A stretch of DNA of 37,799 bases from the NCBI GenBank assembly GCA_037176905.1, contig JBBBWG010033241.1, positions 2,350 through 40,148 on the forward strand. Direction: 5' to 3'. Positions 22,915 to 36,100 of the stretch are shown here, piece by piece (positions within the stretch are counted from its first letter, which is position 1; each line of letters begins with the position of its first letter). The stretch comes from Azolla pinnata (lineage: Eukaryota > Streptophyta > Polypodiopsida > Salviniales > Salviniaceae). The position numbers and the translations under genes were made by a program. Below the pieces are notes generated by a model. It was not told where the DNA came from, did not search any database, and was given only the letters and a program-made list of their open reading frames with translations.

Positions 22915-25364
22915 ATGGGGTTCAAAGGAACCAAGGCAGAGAAGAAGGTTCACTATGACAAGAAGATGTGCGAGCTCCTGGAGAACTACGAGCGCGTGCT
23001 CATCTGCGCTGCAGACAACGTCGGGTCCAAGCAGATGCAAGGTATCCGCAAGGGCCTCCGACCGGACTCCGTGGTGCTCATGGGGAAGAACACCATGATG
23101 AAGCGGACCATTCGTATCTACTCCGAGAAGACGGGGGATTCACAGTGGCTCAACATCATACCCCTCCTTGTTGTGAGTCTGCTCTCCCCCGCTCTCTGGT
23201 CGTTTTGACCAAAATTTCGATGGCGTTTTAGCTCTTCTTATGGTATATATGAAAATTCTGGGGGATGTTCTCGTGATGCTAGAAACCCTAATAATCCATG
23301 TCTGCTCGTGGGCTGTATTTTAGGGTTTAGGTTTCCTTTTTCCTTTATCAATTTTAAATGTTAGTGCATCTTCTTACTAGTTAGGGAACCACACAATCCG
23401 GTGCATTGCCATATCTCTTGTCGGTGTTTTTGTCCCTATCTGTGTCATTTCGACTTTAGTTCAGATCTAATAGGCTTACACATGGTAATTACAAAATGCT
23501 TTCTTGTATTTACACGATATCGAAAGGCCATGCTTCTTTTTGATGTCGCGAGATCTGCATATACTTTTTGTTTAGCAATTGTCTTCTGAATGTATTACAG
23601 CTTTACTCTGTAAAAGGAAACATTTTGTGTCTTTAGAATCCTTATACTTGATTTAGTCTTACTGAGAATTCAGTCTCCTTGCATCAAACAAAGTGTATGC
23701 TCAGATAAATTGTCTTTATTGCAGATGCCTCTTAAATTTTTCTTCTTGTGGCGGTTTCTTCTGTATATCATTAGTTGTATCATTGTGTTTTCAGTAGTAT
23801 CCTGTCACTGATTTTCTTTGTAGTCAAATGAATTTTATATCATTACTTATACTATGCTTCAATTTCATTGGATTTCTTATTTGCACAATCAGTGCTTGGC
23901 TCTTGAAATTTTTTACTTCGATTATCCATTAATATGTCTCTAATCTTGCCTAGGGAAATGTCGGCCTTATCTTCACCAAAGGTGATTTGAAGGAAGTTCG
24001 TGAAGAGGTTGCCAAATACAAGGTATTAATCAAGTAACTGCATGTTTTCTTCCTATAACTTGATACATTGTTCTTGTAGTTAGTAATGTATGCGTTGTTT
24101 AATGTCACGAAAAGGTTGGAGCACCTGCAAGAGTTGGCCTTGTTGCACCTATTGATGTGGTCGTGCCTCCTGGAAACACTGGTTTGGATCCCTCACAAAC
24201 TTCTTTCTTCCAGGTAATGAAATTCTTTTCCCTGTTTTCACTTTTTTTTGTTTATTTTTCTCCGTGATGGTCTGGTAGTATATGAATGATACTCATCCAT
24301 TGTTCATATAATCTGTAGGTCCTCAATATTCCCACTAAGATTAACAAGGGAACTGTAGAAATTATAGCTCCTGTGGAGCTCATCCATAAGGGTGAGAAAG
24401 TGGGTTCTTCTGAGGCGGCTTTGCTTGCAAAGCTCGGGATCAGGCCATTCTCGTATGGTCTGGTCGTGCAGACTGTGTATGAAGGTGGTTCGGCTTTTGA
24501 GCCAGCTGTTCTTGACCTGACCGAAGAGGATCTGATGGAAAAATTTTCAACTGGAGTATCCATGGTGGCTGCTCTTTCTCTGGGACTGAGCTATCCTACT
24601 TTGGCTGCTGCTCCACACATGTTTGCCAATGCTTACAAGAACCTTGTGGCTATTGCGGTTGAGACCGAGTACACTTTCCCTCAAGTCGAGCAAGTCAAGG
24701 AGTTCTTGAAGGTATTCAAGCTTGTGAATTGTTGTTAATGTGTAGCTTGTTGGATTTTTATGCGTATCTTTTGGTTTAGTTGAACTTAAGGCCAACTGAC
24801 TGTTTAAATTTTATGTTATATAACTCCTTTGTTGCTGAGTGTGTGGTCTGTTGGTCAATACCCTATGTTGTTTGAGGACTTTTCTTCCATATACCTTGTT
24901 TTTACTGAATGTAACTTCTGGTTGTTTGTTGGTTGATGATCAGTTATACACATACTTCAATGGTTGGTTGTGTGAATTGTTGTCAGTCAATAATCATGAA
25001 CTTTTTGCGGCTTCTCCGACATGTGCTGTGCTGTTGGTTTTCTGTGTAGTAAAGGATTGCTAATGTTTTGGGGTTCTTTTCCATGCGGCTGATTCTTCTG
25101 TTTCTATGGGGTTCTTTTATCTTTGAGATCAATAGCCCTTATCATTTGTCCAGATGGTGTTATTTTCTTTCTACAAAAGGATTGTTATTAATCTTTTATG
25201 CTGTTGTGTACCTATAGGATCCATCGAAGTTTGCAGTTGCAGCTGTAGCAGCTGCCCCTGTAGCTAGTGAATCTTCTGCACCAGTTGCAGCTGCTGTGGA
25301 AGAGAAGAAGCCTGAGCCCGAGGAGGAATCTGATGATGACATGGGTTTCAGTCTTTTTGATTAG
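22915..25364 (+). CDS. RPP0: 60S acidic ribosomal protein P0
   Basis: Five exons join in frame to 321 aa: 22915-23172, 23954-24022, 24115-24213, 24319-24711 and 25218-25364, all GT-AG. The N-terminal L10-type rRNA-binding domain holds [14 protein letters not shown] and [20 protein letters not shown]. The middle holds the plant/animal-conserved [16 protein letters not shown] and [12 protein letters not shown]. An Ala-rich hinge leads to the invariant acidic tail [11 protein letters not shown]. Length matches the plant family (about 317-323 aa), so the gene is complete. P0 anchors the P1/P2 stalk at the GTPase centre of the large cytosolic ribosomal subunit and recruits elongation factors. The first ~60 residues differ noticeably from the flowering-plant form I know, while the core is nearly unchanged. 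Confidence 0.98.
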
Positions 25365-26640
25365 GTTTTCATAGCCTGGGGCTGTGAAGGGTTCTTTCTC
25401 CTTTTTGTTCCTCTCAAATGATCCTCCCCCTGTTGGTTAAAAGAAGTACTTTCGAACTGTTTCTTGTTTTGGAGAGTTTAAAAACAGAGTTATTGGGAAT
25501 GTAGGTAATTTTGTGCTGAGTTTTACAGATTAAAGTCATTTTCTATGTTGCGGTAATGGTTATTTGAGTATTTCGGATTCAATTTCCTATGCTGAATTTA
25601 GTGGCCTTGCATACACAGTGATGCTGCCTAATCTTTTACATACTTTTTTTCACAGTTTTGCGGTTTGTAAATGCATCTCTATTCATTCTTCAATAGATGT
25701 TAAACCGGTTGTTGATGTAACATGCAAAGCCTTTATAGCATACAACTCGACTGTTGAGAAGATTTGCATGAATGGAGTAAAACCTTGGTTGGAGCAATTG
25801 TGCTGCATTTGTATCGGAGATGGTAGGTATGATTCGAGTGTTATTTCAGTGTTCACTTTGTTAATGTTAAAGAAACTTGCATGTTAATGAGGTATATGGA
25901 TGGATGAGATATGTACTAACTCCTGCTTGTAAATCCAACTAGTAGAAGGATGATGAAACAAGTAAGGTTTGCATGGATATGTCAAGCTCAGTTGTAGATG
26001 TGAAGAGAAGGCTTTCATGTGACTAAAATGGAGGGTTTAGTTAGAGTGAAAAACTACATAAGCTAATCAGTTATCCTTGTTCAGTAATTTTGAGTGTTAA
26101 ATAAATGGTAGATGATTTCAAACACTCGTCTGTATTCTAAAACGACTACTCGTCATTTGTTATCTGAACCACTTGCGATTCTTCAAAATTAAGCATGTTG
26201 TTGCGCTTGAAGTGCAATTCGAACGAATAATGTCATTGTAATCTAGCTTCTCTCGGCAAACATGCTTGTGAGATTAAGATGCAATTAGCGTTAATGCATC
26301 GTTATTCAGGTTTCTAATCAGTCCCACACCTTTTCAAAACAATGGAGGAGGACCGTAAATAAACCCATCTGACGCTTAAACCCTACTTTCAGAGTTTTAG
26401 TTCCATTTAATTGACGAGAGAATTAGTCACAAAATGTCTAACTAAATCATAAATTACATTTTAACACCTATTGAAATGAGAAATTACAACTATATCTTCT
26501 CACTAAAATTTAAAATCGAATCAATTCTGCTAGTATGACTTTGTTCCTAATTGCTTCCCACTAATTGATCCTAATCGATTTCCTTACAATATTCGATTAC
26601 CAAAAGTTACTAATTTTAGAATCCAATTCATCTATCGATG
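25365..26640. other. RPP0 3' UTR and AT-rich spacer
   Basis: The first ~170 bp is probably the RPP0 3' UTR. The rest is AT-rich. An open frame at 25564-25887 has no recognisable domain, uses AT-rich codons and is probably chance. I see no other feature. Confidence 0.5.
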
Positions 26641-27025
26641 GGTTAATTTGGTGTTAATTAAGTAACCAAGCGTTCATTTGTGATGCTAATTGAACTCACA
26701 ATTAATGGATTCGGTATTGCTCAATCAATTGCTCACTAGTTTTTAAAACTAGGCGCTAATTTGTAAGTTCTAGTTCTGGTAGGTATTAAAATGTAGTTTA
26801 TAAATTTGTCAGGCGTTTTTGGGTAAATTTCCCTCGATTAATTTGGTGTTAATTAAGTAATCGAGCGCTAATCAAACCAGTTGATTTGATGTTAATTGAG
26901 CGCACAATCAATGGATTTTGGTGTTTAATCAATCAAAATTGCGCGTTGATTTTTAAGAGTAGGCGTTAAAATGCGTTAAAATGCAATTTATAATTTTGTG
27001 AGGCGTTTTTTTGGGTAATTTTCAC
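26641..27025. repeat. Tandem duplication of ~190 bp, AT-rich
   Basis: TTAATTTGGTGTTAATTAAG starts at about 26643 and again near 26838. AGGCGTTTTTGGGTAA occurs near 26811 and again, slightly longer, near 27001. The two copies also share GCGCTAAT and CAATNAATGGATT boxes. They have diverged moderately. Confidence 0.8.
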
Positions 27026-27074
27026 TTAATTAATTTAAGTGATCTTCTTGTACATGTTTGACTTACCGGCGGCG

Positions 27075-27078
27075 ACGA

Positions 27079-27109
<31 letters not shown>

Positions 27110-27192
27110 TCTGCTGCTGATTCTGCTGCTGATTCTGCTTCTGCTTCTGCTGCTGATTCCGCTGCTGATTCTGCTTCTGCTTCTGCTTCTGA
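27075..27192. repeat. GAC run and TGCTGATTC/TTCTGC repeat abutting FBL11-like start codon
   Basis: About ten GAC triplets lead into GCTGCTGATTCT-type units that stop 4 bp before the ATG at 27196. In the frame of its GCT codons it would encode Ala-Ala-Asp-Ser repeats; this frame is offset from the coding frame, which has a TGA just upstream at 27190. Long Asp, Leu or Arg frames here are artefacts. Confidence 0.85.
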
Positions 27193-27195
27193 TGC

Positions 27196-30100
27196 ATGGC
27201 TTCTGCTCCCGCTCCTTCTGCGTCGGCCGATGCTGACATTGCGGTCCACCTCTCGCCGCAGGAAGGCGCGGCAGCAACCCCGCGTCTCGACCGCACCGTC
27301 GTCGACGTTTCATCTCTGGATAGCCATGGCTGGGCCTCCTTGATCAAGCGATGCACCGCTGCCGACTTCACGCCGATCACATTCCTCGCTCCAAAACATT
27401 TGTAAATCCTCGTTCCGCTATCTATCTATATGCATATGTGTGGGTATATATTCGCAGGTCATTAGTGCTTGTGTGTATATGTCTACGTGCATACGTGTTT
27501 CGAGGTATATATGTATAGGTGTATGTGCATGTCTGTATATTTGTGTAGATATGTATGTGTATATATGCATTTACATATCTCCAGGCCTATGTGTATATGT
27601 CCGTGTCTATATCATCTGGCTTGTTCTTCTCCTTACTGCGCAGCTGCTTGATTTTTTATTCCCCTTTCTTTCTTTCTTTCTCGTCTCTTCTCAAGGTTGA
27701 TGCGGAAATCCAGCTTCTTTTGCTCTTTCTTTGGTGGTGATTTCAGGTGAGTCTATTCTTTTCTTCATAATTTAAAAAGGAAGTAATTTGTTGGTTTTTC
27801 AACCGTATGAAGAAGAAAAGCTTATTCTTTTCTTCATATTTCAACCGCATGGAGAAGAAAGACTTTTGGTATTGCATTGATTGAAGATCCAATGATTTTA
27901 GGGTTTCAGTCAGTCTCTTTGAAGAGAAGGTGCATTGTTTCCCTCAAAATGTTTGTCTTTCGTCATGCAATTAGATATTGTCTGGCCCTCTATTCATTCA
28001 TTGTTGAGCCACTACTAGTGTGTTTGTGTCATGATTGATGTAAAACATGTCTACTACATTTTCTTATTGGAGAGAATGTGGATTTCTCTTCAAATGATTC
28101 CATAGGTTGTTAGTCATGATCAAACATTCAACTGTATGAACCTTTCTCATTTTCGGTTTCGGTGCTCTAATGATTAGTTTTTTATGGACTAAAATGGTTT
28201 GCGATGTCTCGATACCGCAAACAATTGTAGTATTCTCATTGTAATATAACATATATTTGACGATGTTAGAAACTACAAGGAGAATACCGTCCCACTCATT
28301 TTGCAATATTGAACTAAATCGGGTGAAAGAAAACTCGAACTCCTTAATATGGAAGATTGCCATATCAGTCTTCCTTTAGACTTCTGAACATGATCTTTAA
28401 CCCATGTTGGCCGATGGAGACAAAAATATTTCATGAAGCTCAATATCTCACGAAATCAATCATTATTTGAACATGCAACACTTGACTCCAGAAACTAGTA
28501 TGAAGTAGTACCCTCGAATGGAGACCTTATAGCACCGGGGACTTGCCTATGGCTGTTTTATATATGAACGAATGCATCTTGTTATGGAACAAGAACTAAA
28601 GCGATGCATAGTATGTTCATGTGGCACTGTGCAAAGAAACATCTTCCAGTTGATGTCTTTTGGGTAAGCCATTACCCAATGGTAGTCCACCAATAATGAA
28701 CCTCCAAATAAATACCTACTCTAATACTTCTAGGATTAAGAAATATACTTCAAGCAGTTCAGAATGCCATAATCAGTGGATGTAGTCCTTCAATCATTGC
28801 TTTCTCTCTCAATGAAGAACGTAATGATTTAAGTCCACAGTTGTCCAAGCATCCCACAAAGAAAAGTGACCACCACATGCTCATATAAATTCAATACTGC
28901 CACATCTCCAAGTCTCTTGGGTTTGGACACTGGACATGTGCTTTCAAACCACCCATTATATTCCCATTGTCTCCGTCTAAATTGTACTTCGCATCAAGGT
29001 TAACCATTTGATATCACTCGTCGACCACTGTAGAAGAGGAAGCCAATAAGAGACCATAAAAGCTGCAATTAAACTGGTTTCCTGTATGGTGCAGGGAATC
29101 TTTGGAAGATCAAGTTCACGTAACATGGGATGTGGCTGCTTTTTCCTGCCTCTTGCAATGTATGTGCTCGGAAGAAATGGAAATCTCTTCATTGTTGATG
29201 GGACCTATTCTTGAGGTTGCCTTACAACCATCATTTCATTACTTTTTTGTTTTGTTGTGCTGTGATTTTGCACATCCTGGATACTCTTATTTCAGCTGCA
29301 ATTCTGTTTACTTTCGGAAGGGTATATTATTTTTTGGAGTGGAATCAGCAATTCCTGTTGTAGGAGAAGCGGTTAAAAGAAAAGATCTATGGAAGTGGGC
29401 CCCAAAGCTGTGGTGTATTGCTAATGGAATGGGTAACAATCTTGTGAAGTAGGCGTAATAGAATAATTGAGCATCATATGATGAGCAAAGCACTTTACTA
29501 AAATCCGTACAACCAATTTTACCAATTTTTGGCCAGAAAGGGAAAAGAATAATTTTTTCAAATTCCTTGCCAGTCCTTCAAAATGATATGATGCAATACT
29601 TCTGTGTTTCAAAATCCTAGATCACAACAAGAAAATTTATCTGTTTGCTGCGCTACATCTAATCAGCATTACGAGTATATGGATCTTTAAAGAAGATCAA
29701 ATTCCTTTGATTTTATGCTCAGTATAACAGTGCTTTTACTGCTACAGGTGTTTAATTTTGGAAATATTTTTTAATTCAGGACAACAATCGGTGGCTGGCA
29801 TCTGCGTAGAAACTATCGCCATTAACTTCGTAAGAAGAAAATCTATTCACCATTTTTCTTATCTTTCATCTTTGCATGTTTACACTTGTTTATCTGTCTT
29901 TACTTCTTTGGTTCTTTGGTAATTTTGTGTCTATGTGCTGGCAAGTCATAAGGTTCATAATCCAGATTTGAGATATTCCATTGTTCTAAACAATTATATT
30001 AGGATTAGTAACTAACATAGTCACAGTACTTGTCACTAAAGAACCCGTTCAATTCCTGACTAGAAATATGCATAATTTACTATTATTATGTCATGGAGCC

Positions 30101-33100
30101 CTAGATCATTCCTCATCATGCTATTTTGTATTAAAGCTAAACGGGCTGTGCATAGATTAATCCTCATTATGCTATTGTTTCCAGCATAAAAGGTACATTT
30201 GGCTGCTCCACATGAGTATATACACATACATGTATGTATTTTTCTGATGTAATTATTCAACCATTCATAACAGGAAGACGTGATAGAAGAAATTAATCTC
30301 CTGGATTTGCCATCTGAATTACTGAGTGCCTGCTTAGACCATAATCAATTGACTGTTACAAGGTTAGTCTTGTAAGTGGTTCCTTCCTACTGCATTTTTG
30401 ACTGGGTTTAAATGCTTGAATGTGTTAAATCTTGTTAGCATGATCTGGAGGTAGCCTTCTTCATCCATGCTGTTACATGAGCACGATGCATTCTGATCCT
30501 ATTATATTCCAACTTTATTTGTTTCCTTTTCTTTTTTTATATCTTATTGCATCTGGATAATACATTGGTAAAGGATTGGATTTTAACTTCATGGTTCTTA
30601 AATAAATAAGGTTTCAGAGCCTCGGATGTTAAAATTAAGCCATTTGCATGTGGGGAATCAGGGATGACTTTCAAATGTTAGTAGGAAGGTATTTTAAGCA
30701 GTTAAATGATATTCTCATGTTTCATGCATTACCGCACGATAGTTCCTTCTTTTATTGCATTTATAATTGCTCTTAAAGGTAGAATGTGAATCTAACATTT
30801 TGTGGCATTTGAATATAATCCATCTGCAGTGAAAAAAGCCTCTGTGAAATTATATTGAATTGGCATTTTTACCACCAAATTTCTAGTAGCTGTCCTTCAG
30901 AGAATGCAGCGATTTCAAACGATATTTTGGAAGATCAGAAAGTCTCCTCGTTAAGAATTGTTCAGAAGGTTGGTGTTTGAAGTGCTAATTAATGCTTGTG
31001 CTGATCGTGGGTTCCATATCGTGGTAATTTTTGCCTAGTGTCAATCACCAATCTCTTGATTATCTCACACAGTGTGCAAACTTTAGAAGAACAGGAAACA
31101 ATAAGGGTTAAGCAGAATTTGTAGAGTTTATGGAACATGCAGAGTCAAATTTTCTCCATTGTAGCTTCTAGACTATCAGTTCTTAAGTGTTATATTAGTC
31201 TGTTTTTCAAATCTTTGATCCATACACGATACAATAAAGCAGTAAATTTGATCTCCCTTGATTTTTTATGTTAACTTCTAGAATCTTCTAAAGTTGGCAA
31301 ACATACTATGTGCCAACTTTAGAAGAACAGAAAACAACAAAGATCAAGCAGAATTTGTAGAGTTTATGAAACATAAATACTCAAATTTTTTGTAGCTGTC
31401 GGTTCTTAAATATTATTCTGTTTTTCAAACCTTCGATCTGTACACAATGCAAGCAAGTAAAACAGTGAAATCGATCTTCTGTGGATACAGCTATGGAGTT
31501 CTATTTCTAATCTGAAAATTTGTGTTGGTTGCTAAATTTTTTCCTATCAAATTTTCTGTTTTGCACAGATAAGAGTCTTGATGCTACCTTTGGATTTCCT
31601 ATTAGGTATGCCTCTTCATCTCACATTCTTTATGAGTGTGTGCATGAACACATACATAATGTACAACGCACATGCATATTCTCCAGCTTGTAGATTAGGA
31701 AGTAGGAGCACAGCTTTCTTTTAAGGACACATAGGGCTGGATGCACCATTGCAGATGTGATAATCAAGTGCCTGGTCAGGCTTAAACATTTAGGAGCAGA
31801 GCAAGTCGACAGGCTTTATACTTGCATAAAGAAATCAAGAAAATGCGAACAATGAACATTGCGTTTTTCTATAGCACATTTTCTACCCAGACGTGCACTA
31901 CGAACATGTAAAGGCATAACGAGGTGTTTGGGTGCATATAGTTTGCTTTCAACACTTGTCAGCTCGTTATCTGCAGTTAAACTATGCGTATGTATATGAT
32001 AGAGATGCAAAAGTTTCTTGCAAAAAACACAGGTTCTCTATTTCAAGGTTTTTCTGTAGATTTACTTCTCTCTCAAGTATCAGCAATGCATGAATATGAT
32101 AAACTGGTATTATTGATGGAAAAGGCAGCAAATAAAGAAATTGCATACTTAGAAAGTGCTGAAAATGAGGAGCTTTCCTTGCGAATGACAAGATACTCCG
32201 TGGTGAGTTTCCATTTGGCAGTTCTATTTTTAATACATATTTTTCAGGATAGTGATGTTAAGTTGAGTGGAATATGCAGCAAAATGAATGTGTTTGTGGT
32301 AAAGCATTATTACATTTGACTTGTCTTCAACGTTTTCAAGACTTATTGAGAAAAGCGAGTTCAAATTTTCTTAAGTTCTAGGAATCCACCAAGTTCGTTT
32401 AGTGAAGAAAAAGTTATTTTTTCATATGAGCTGTGGCTCAATTATGAGGTATCTCATGGAAACAATATTTTTCTAACTGTATTTGTGCACAAGATACTAC
32501 TCAGGGTACTCGAATGTTCTAGATGGCTTTGTCACATATAAGCCATTTGCAAGTCTGTAAAGAGAATCTAAAGGAAATTTCTTGCTAATTCTTAAATACT
32601 CAATGGTGATAAGATTTTAGAACACCCATAACACAACATAACACTTGCAGTTTCCTAATATTGAATGGCTGGTCACATATCCTTGCCAACTACCTGCCTT
32701 TGTGGATTTTAGTTAGCCTGAGGTTTAACTAGCTCAAATTTTAAACAAAAATTGGGATACTTGATGAAAGATCTTATGGAAGTACTACTTTTGCAGAGAA
32801 TTGATCTTGCGGGATGTCAGCAGATTTCTATTGCTATGCTCTTCCACACAGTCTTACGTATTATTAAACAAAGGGGTATCAATGATTCACACTCTTTTCT
32901 GAAAATTCAAGAAGGTATTCAGAAAGCTCTTCTGAATGAGGTGTTTCTAAGCTCACTGAAGTATTTTGACGAGGACTGGTCACGGGATCTCTTTTTAAAA
33001 AACCTTTGCCAAGTGAATTTGGAGAGATGCTGGAGACTTGATCAAGAAAATCTCGTCATGTGGCTGGGCCTAGTTTGCCCAAATTTGAAGCATCTAAATA

Positions 33101-36100
33101 TTTCTCATTGTCCTCAGCTTAGAATCAATATACTGCCTCAGATCTCTTTTGGTTGCAAAAGCCTCGAAACACTTGATTTATCACTATACTTTGTAAATCC
33201 ACTGGTCACAATTTTAGGTGGTTATGAAGTACAGTATTCTTGTCCCAGGTATAGATGGTACGATGGCTTACTAAAATGTCTAACAACAATTTCTCTATAT
33301 GGTCGTAGTAGTTTGGCTGGTAAGGATCACGTCCACCTCCTGCATGTTTAATTCAGTATAATTTTTATCTTCTTTGCATAATTACAAGCATACTGTAATC
33401 TATGTTACAATCACATGTAGTATGAGCACCATCCCCGACTCACCATTTTTGGTTGTGTAGATGGAGATCTGAAGCTCGTAGCAAGATGCTGTCCAAATAT
33501 TTCCTCTGTAAATCTTGGAGGTTGTTGTCGACTAACAGATAAAGGAATATCTAGTTTTTTGTCCAACTATGGTGGTTTGGTTGAATTAGGATCTGCATAT
33601 ACTGCCTTTGGAGCTCTATCTTGTATTTCACTTATCCAGATTTTTACTTCGAACAGCTGTATGCTTGCAAATCTTAACTTGATGGGATGTTGGAGTAAGT
33701 ATCGCACAAGAAACTTCTTCCTTTCTAGTTTCTATTAACTCCATTTTAACTTCCATCTAGCATACTAAAGTTGGGGTATACATCTCGTATTGAATCAAGA
33801 GTCGTGTACCTAGCAAGGTGGGCAAAATCTAAGCAAATCACTCAGTAGCTATTCACACAGTCTACAGGATTACTGCCTCTGCACATATGGAATGGAAAGA
33901 ATTTACTATGAGCTATGCCTATAAAACAATGAGAGATGGCTATTGAATTGTTAAGGCTGTACCAAGTATAAATGCTGAGACACAATAATGAACCCATGGT
34001 GAAAAGTAATTGATGTGTAAGTCTGAAGAAGTGTGCCATCTTTATCTGCCAGAAGTCCTTTGCCCTAGCATTCACTGAATTTTTCGTCTTATAAATCTGT
34101 AAATCACTCTGCAGAGGTTGTAATGGAGGGACGGCCTTTTACATTTTTGGGAGGAGAATTCAACTAATCGAGTCACAGTATTGTTCCTTTGTTTGTATGA
34201 GCTAGCAAAGTCAGTAACTTCGCTTTTTAAGACATAATGTTGGTAAGTTTGGAGATATGGTTAGACAATAATGCCGTAAGCCTGACTTCTTGACATGCAA
34301 GTCTAGAATAGCTTTGTTAGCTAGTTTTATTTGTATTGCTTCTTAGGAACATTGATTCATCAATATTGCAGTATCCCATAGATGAGAGTGCTGCTTGTCA
34401 CTTATAAGGTCTTCTTCAGGAAAATCTTTTGGTACACCCATTGCTCTGCAATGAAAGATAAAGAAGAATCTGTGTAACATAATAGTAGCACCTCATCTAA
34501 TTGTTTTCTCCGTTAAAATTTTTGTGGGTGCTTGAGCTATGATGCTTTCCTGCCTGGCTGAGCATGAAAAGGTTTTTAGGAGTTTTCTGTTTAGCACTTT
34601 GTAATATATAATCTTTTTTTTTCAACAATAGATCTGGAAGAGGATTCAGTTGCAAAACTTATGGAACAGTCTTCTTCATTGAGAAATTTAAACTTGGGGT
34701 TTACCAGCATAGGTGATAAAACGATCAATAGTTTTAGAGGTTCAGGATTGCGAACATTGAATCTGCAAGAGACACAGGTCCAAGTCTGAGTCCAAATTCT
34801 ATAGAGATATTAACTGTGATATATAGTCTCAACAGTGCATCCCTTCAGGTGTCCGATGGGTTCGGTCATATTCTCCATCAGAATCCATATCTGAAGGTTT
34901 TAAACATCAGAGGATGCAAAAAAGCTATTTTTCCTACAAGTGGAGTTATGGATGGACAAAGTTTCCATGCTGAAGGCTTATCTTTGAGGGATTTATCTGC
35001 TGGTTGGGGTTTCTCTGACTCTACACTTATTGCCTGGAAATCAGCTCTTTATTCTTTGCAAAGTTTGACGATAGGAGTGGGCGGAATTTTATCAGAGTCA
35101 GCACAAAACATGCTGCATGAAATCTGCCCATTTCTTGAACAACTCTCTCTTTATTTTCAGGTAGGCTATAGTGAATTTCATGCACATGCATATTGTGGTT
35201 TTAAGAATAATTGATGTTATATGCTACATGACAAGTCTGTGTCATCAGTGTGATCTTTGAATGATGTTTAAGTTCAGTTTGTGTGAGAAACACTTAACCT
35301 AGTCAAGGTGCTAGCTCCCATTATAAGAAATTTCAAACATGGGAAATATAAGAATGCATGCATGCATGAACCGTGTATTTGTTATAAGATGTTTCTGCTA
35401 TTTTAAGCATCTGACTTCTGCTGGCAGCACATTGGGGATTCATGATATGCTCTTGGTTGCTAAGAGTTTTAGTTCTAATAGAATGGTCACCAAAGCATAC
35501 ACAAAACTATGGCACTCCTATGATATTGTCAACAAAATTTTCCCAGCAGAATTCTCAAGAGGTCATGCTGATTTGTGTATGTTACCTTGATAATCATTTG
35601 CAGGCTATTTCGGAAGAAAATATTTCGAACTTGCTAAGGCAGATGCCGAAATTGCGTGTACTTGGATTGCATTACTCCTTAGGAAATCTACCTTCCAACA
35701 TCTTTCATGTCATTTCTAGAAATTTGACCAGTTTGAGTTTGGACAGAGGTGCTCCATGGATGACAGATGCCAGTATTAGTCTGCTTGGGGAAAGATGCAA
35801 AGGTTTGACACATTTGTCACTTATAGGATGCCATCTCCTCACATCGAGTAAGTTCTGAAATTGTTTGTGTAGCTCCCTGCCCTTTTTCAAACATTACCAG
35901 CAAACCCTTGTATGGCCATTTGCAAACAGGGTCATTCCAAATAATAGTGCAAATGTGGCCAGGAATTGCGTTATTGAAGCTAGAGGTAAGTGTATTGTGC
36001 ATCAATAAATGCTGTGTTTAGTTGTACCAATCATTTCTTTTTCCTTATTATGTTACCCTTCCATGTTCTGTCCTGAACCCTCCATTACTTGAACACTTTG

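Noticed and set aside
24712..25217. C/D-box snoRNA in an RPP0 intron
   Set aside because: A TGATGA-like box near 24932 has no D box at a suitable distance and no clear terminal stem.
25564..25887. 107-aa open frame after RPP0
   Set aside because: No homology recognised, AT-rich codons, and no splice or promoter support.
27022..27380. Minus-strand Glu/Ala/Ser and Gln/Lys repeat frames
   Set aside because: Antisense translation of the GAC and TGCTGATTC repeats.
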